From Bacteroidales bacterium UBA4621 (lineage in GTDB: Bacteria > Bacteroidota > Bacteroidia > Bacteroidales > Paludibacteraceae): DNA of 9,191 nucleotides. This document shows, in pieces, positions 7,080 to 9,191 of the stretch. The notes under the pieces were generated by a model that did no database searches, was not told the DNA's origin, and saw only the letters and a list, made by a program, of their open reading frames with translations. Positions within the stretch are counted from its first letter, which is position 1. Each line of letters begins with the position of its first letter. The position numbers and the translations under genes are program-made. The stretch is from the NCBI GenBank assembly GCA_002387325.1, contig DGIN01000069.1, positions 1-9,191 of the forward strand, read 5' to 3'.

Positions 7080-8317
7080 CATTCTTCTTTTTCCAGCAGG
7101 CGGAGCATTTTAACAAGTGCGCAGGTGCAGGCACGGTCGGTAACCTGCTCACGCAGTTTTCCCAAATGAAGACATTCGGCAGTTGTGCCATCGGGCGTTG
7201 CCCACCCTATCCAGACCGTGCCGACCGGTTTCTCTGCCGTTCCACCGCCCGGACCGGCAATACCGCTGGTAGCAATAGCATAATCCGTACCGCATAACCG
7301 CCGAGCCCCTTCCGCCATCTCGCGCACCACCTGTTCGCTGACTGCACCGTATCTGTCAAGATTAGACTGACTAACCCCTAATACGTTGTGTTTTACACTG
7401 TTGTCATACGCCACTACCGAACCAAAATAGAAAGCCGAACTGCCTGCGTGCTTATTGAGTAAAGCAGCGAGTTTGCCGCCCGTACAGGATTCCGCAGTGG
7501 AAATGGTTTGATGACGTGCTTTGAGGATTTCTCCCAAATGAACCTCAAGCGGAATATCATCGGTTTCCACCAGATAGTTGTGTACAAGTTCAATGAGTTG
7601 CTGCTGTTGTGTCTCCATTTCTGCCGCTGTGGCTTCCCCATACGAACTCAAGCGCAGACGGATGGTGCCATCCTTGGGTAGATAAGCAAGATGTATCGTC
7701 TCCGGCAGTGCATTTTCCCACGATTCAAGCAAAATAGCCAGAGCCGACTCCGAGATACCCGAAACAAGGATAGTACGGTGGATGATGTTGCCTTGCGGGT
7801 GTATATGACGCAAGATGTAGGGCATAATCTGCTCATTCATCGCTATTTTCATCTCGTATGGTACACCGGGCATAGCAAACAGCATTTTTTCCCCTTTTCG
7901 GAATACCATCAGCGGAGCACTCCCTACTCTATTGGGAAGGATTTCTGCCGATTGAGGTACAAGCCATTGAGTGGCAGTCAGGCGGTTGAGTACTTCTGGA
8001 CGCTCCCTGTACAAATCATATATATGTTCGCGCACATGGGTGTCTTCAACCAATGCAGTACCGAAATACTCACACAGGACGTGCTTGGTGATGTCGTCTT
8101 TCGTTGGTCCCAGTCCGCCTGTCGTCATCACGATGTCCGCCCGCCGGAAAGCCTCGTTTATAGCGGTTAGGATATGTTGGCGGTCATCATGGATCGAAGT
8201 GATTTGGTGGAGCGAAATGCCATTCTCATTCAGCCGCTCTGCCATCCAAGCCGAATTGGTATCAACCACTTGCCCGATGAGCAGTTCGTCGCCTATAGTG
8301 ATTATTTCTGCGTGCAT
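7079..8317 (-). CDS. cinA: CinA family protein (nucleotide hydrolase/NMN deamidase type)
   Basis: Two domains are visible. The N-terminal COG1058/MoCF-like domain starts with AEIITIGDELLIGQVVDTNS and contains TTGGLGPTKDD; in characterised homologues it is a pyrophosphatase acting on ADP-ribose-type substrates. The C-terminal PncC-like domain, from about residue 255, has TAESCTGG, then GAVSEQVVREMA and ATSGIAGPGGGT; in homologues it deamidates nicotinamide mononucleotide in pyridine-nucleotide salvage. Both motif sets look intact, so a bifunctional role is inferred. The start at 8317 gives MHAEIITIGDELL, the usual family N-terminus (412 aa). An in-frame ATG at 8329 would add MEQT (416 aa). The start lies inside the end of the DUF3109 gene (overlap 16 nt, or 28 nt with the longer start), which implies translational coupling. 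The competence-related name is historical and does not imply competence here. Confidence 0.93.
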   Translation of the reverse strand: MHAEIITIGDELLIGQVVDTNSAWMAERLNENGISLHQITSIHDDRQHILTAINEAFRRADIVMTTGGLGPTKDDITKHVLCEYFGTALVEDTHVREHIYDLYRERPEVLNRLTATQWLVPQSAEILPNRVGSAPLMVFRKGEKMLFAMPGVPYEMKIAMNEQIMPYILRHIHPQGNIIHRTILVSGISESALAILLESWENALPETIHLAYLPKDGTIRLRLSSYGEATAAEMETQQQQLIELVHNYLVETDDIPLEVHLGEILKARHQTISTAESCTGGKLAALLNKHAGSSAFYFGSVVAYDNSVKHNVLGVSQSNLDRYGAVSEQVVREMAEGARRLCGTDYAIATSGIAGPGGGTAEKPVGTVWIGWATPDGTTAECLHLGKLREQVTDRACTCALVKMLRLLEKEE

Positions 8318-8886
8318 TGTTTGTTCCATTCAGTAGCGGTTAGACATAACTCATCATACCATTGTTGCCCGAAACGGCGGATGAGCGGTTCTTTGAGAAA
8401 CCGGTATATCGGCAGATGCAATTTCTTGCCGAGTTGGCGGGCACAATGGCAGATGTCCCAGCGATGGTATTCCAATCCAACCATATCTCCCACTCTTGAC
8501 AAACGGATGGGATAGAGATGGCAGGATATGGGCTTTTTGAAGTCTATACGCCCCGCATTGTATGCTTTTTCTATGAGACAGTAGCACCAACCGTAGTGGT
8601 CAGTACGGGCGAATACACAATCTTTTCCGTTAACAATAGAGGTAACACGTTCACCGGACTGGTCGTTGTAAGCAATTCCCTGTGCTTCGACCACTGCACG
8701 TGCCTCTTTGGTCATATCCGGCAATAACCCAGGCAGTATCTCGTTTATTTTCTGTTCTTCTTCCGGTTCGACAGGGGCGCCTGCATCGCCTTCGATACAG
8801 CAGCCCCCATGACAATTATCCAAATCGCAACAGAAATCTTTGTCCAATATGTCGAGACTTACCAACGTATTTTGTATCAAAAACAT
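8302..8886 (-). CDS. DUF3109 family protein, Cys-rich (putative metal-binding)
   Basis: I recognise this 194-residue protein as DUF3109, whose function is unknown. The N-terminus MFLIQNTLVSLDIL leads into a Cys cluster (C19, C20, C25, C29, C30) with CHGGCCIEGDAGAP at 25-38. More Cys residues lie in WCYCLIEKA (C101, C103), SCHLYP (C122) and DICHCAR (C146, C148). The pattern resembles the CxxCxxCC zinc- or iron-chelating family (YkgJ-like), so metal or Fe-S binding is inferred, not shown. No signal peptide or membrane segment is visible. The frame is open upstream to an ATG at 9063, but those 59 residues are not family-like and contain the promoter, so 8886 is the chosen start, with the purine-rich GAGAAAAGG just before it. 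It is the first gene of a leftward unit and overlaps cinA. Confidence 0.88.
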   Translation of the reverse strand: MFLIQNTLVSLDILDKDFCCDLDNCHGGCCIEGDAGAPVEPEEEQKINEILPGLLPDMTKEARAVVEAQGIAYNDQSGERVTSIVNGKDCVFARTDHYGWCYCLIEKAYNAGRIDFKKPISCHLYPIRLSRVGDMVGLEYHRWDICHCARQLGKKLHLPIYRFLKEPLIRRFGQQWYDELCLTATEWNKQCTQK

Positions 8887-8901
8887 ACCTTTTCTCTTTG
8901 G

Positions 8902-8961
8902 GACTGCAAAATTACTGCTTTTTTCCCATATACGCAACGTGGATTTTTTTGTTTTGCAGTC
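8902..8961. repeat. 10-bp inverted repeat flanking the DUF3109 promoter
   Basis: GACTGCAAAA (8902-8911) and TTTTGCAGTC (8952-8961) are perfect inverted copies 40 bp apart. The left arm overlaps the TTTTG of the -7 box, and the -33 box lies between the arms. The arms could be an operator pair, an inversion site or coincidence. Confidence 0.5.
8907..8937 (-). promoter_or_regulatory. Promoter of the DUF3109-cinA-transporter unit
   Basis: On the minus strand TTG (8937-8935) is followed after 20 bp by TAATTTTG (8914-8907), a good match to the Bacteroidetes -33/-7 pattern. Transcription would start near 8900, giving a leader of about 15 nt to the ATG at 8886. The short leader mirrors that of lptD. 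Confidence 0.6.
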
Positions 8962-9080
8962 TTTTCGATACCATTTTGCCGACTTATTGTGCTTTTTCCC
9001 GCTTGTGCTGTTACTGTTTTGATGCGTTTGCCCTGAAATAAAATAGGTATTGCCACATACCATAGAATCTTCCCCCTCTT

Positions 9081-9125
9081 AAAAATATACACTTTATGCA
9101 ATATTCAAAATGCATAAAGTGCATA
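9081..9125 (-). terminator. Terminator-like inverted repeat with T5 tail (leftward)
   Basis: CACTTTATGCA (9090-9100) and TGCATAAAGTG (9111-9121) are perfect inverted copies with a 10-nt loop. After one mismatch the pairing continues for three more bases (9086-9088 with 9123-9125). In the leftward transcript the stem is followed directly by five U (9085-9081). The stem is AT-rich. It could terminate a leftward gene beyond the right edge, or be an operator. Confidence 0.4.
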
Positions 9126-9156
9126 AAAAGCAGGCTTATCGTATCGAAAAAAGCCT
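9125..9156 (-). terminator. Second terminator-like hairpin (leftward)
   Basis: In the leftward transcript AGGCTT (9156-9151), a 13-nt loop and AAGCCT (9137-9132) are followed by GC and five U (9129-9125). The short stem and large loop make it weak alone, but it lies immediately upstream of the other hairpin in that direction, forming a possible tandem stop. Confidence 0.3.
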
Positions 9157-9158
9157 TT

Positions 9159-9191
9159 TCTTTCTACGTCCTTTCTACGTCCTTTCTACGT
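9159..9191 (+). repeat. 11-bp tandem repeat at the right edge (3 copies seen)
   Basis: The unit CCTTTCTACGT occurs at 9170-9180 and 9181-9191 exactly, and at 9159-9169 with one difference (T for the first C). The array reaches the window edge, so its full length is unknown. On the minus strand the unit brings a TAG into every frame over three copies, so it is not leftward coding sequence. Confidence 0.85.

Larger units (their letters stand above)
8887..9191. other. Gene-free, repeat-rich upstream region
   Basis: These 305 bases contain no ORF that resembles a known protein. They hold the DUF3109 promoter, a 10-bp inverted repeat flanking it, a second 10-bp inverted pair TTTTCGATAC (8962-8971)/GTATCGAAAA (9141-9150), two terminator-like hairpins pointing left, and an 11-bp tandem repeat at the edge. 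Short open frames on both strands here overlap these structures and look accidental. Confidence 0.6.

Noticed and set aside
7691..8170. 159-codon rightward frame antisense to cinA
   Set aside because: cinA motifs on the other strand are intact and explain the region; the antisense product looks random.
8682..9041. 119-codon rightward frame crossing the DUF3109 start
   Set aside because: It overlaps the conserved Cys cluster of DUF3109 and its promoter on the other strand; the sequence is Phe/Cys-rich and unrecognisable.
8877..9101. 74-codon leftward frame upstream of DUF3109
   Set aside because: It starts inside the terminator-like inverted repeat, runs over the DUF3109 promoter and start in another frame, and shows no recognisable motif.

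Overview
The window looks like a chromosomal stretch from a member of the Bacteroidota, most likely the order Bacteroidales. The evidence is an LptD of the Bacteroidetes type, a SlyD-like FKBP with a Cys/His-rich tail, a DUF3109 protein, and promoters of the Bacteroides form (-33 TTG, spacer of 19-20, -7 TAnnTTTG) in place of E. coli -35/-10 boxes. Genus cannot be set from the sequence alone. I see no tRNA, rRNA, CRISPR array, insertion sequence or phage gene.

Layout. Positions 1-163 are a leader with two similar promoter modules. Three rightward genes follow: lptD (164-3028, outer-membrane LPS insertion), a SlyD-like peptidyl-prolyl isomerase (3163-3735) and der (3895-5208, ribosome-assembly GTPase). 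The two spacers between them are almost filled by copies of one repeat family: a C-rich/G-rich hairpin followed by short AACG...GCCAA modules, some of which form hairpins, running nearly up to the next start codon. Der ends in a likely U-tract terminator and converges on the left-pointing genes across a 123-bp spacer that also holds a strong second hairpin.

The left-pointing set, in transcription order, is a DUF3109 metal-cluster-type protein (8886-8302), cinA (8317-7079, overlapping the DUF3109 gene) and an AspT/YidE-type membrane transporter with two RCK_C domains (7005-5332). A clear promoter precedes the DUF3109 gene, and a 10-bp inverted repeat starts in the cinA stop codon ahead of the transporter. 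The last 305 bases have no convincing gene. They hold the promoter, several 10-11 bp inverted repeats, two terminator-like hairpins for a leftward gene outside the window, and three copies of an 11-bp tandem repeat at the right edge.

The genes are mostly conserved housekeeping functions: envelope biogenesis, protein folding, ribosome assembly and pyridine-nucleotide salvage or repair. I found no convincing new multi-gene system. The less ordinary material is in the spacers: the modular repeats upstream of slyD and der, the inverted repeat that exactly flanks the DUF3109 promoter, and the repeat-rich right edge. DUF3109 is the only protein family here without a known function.
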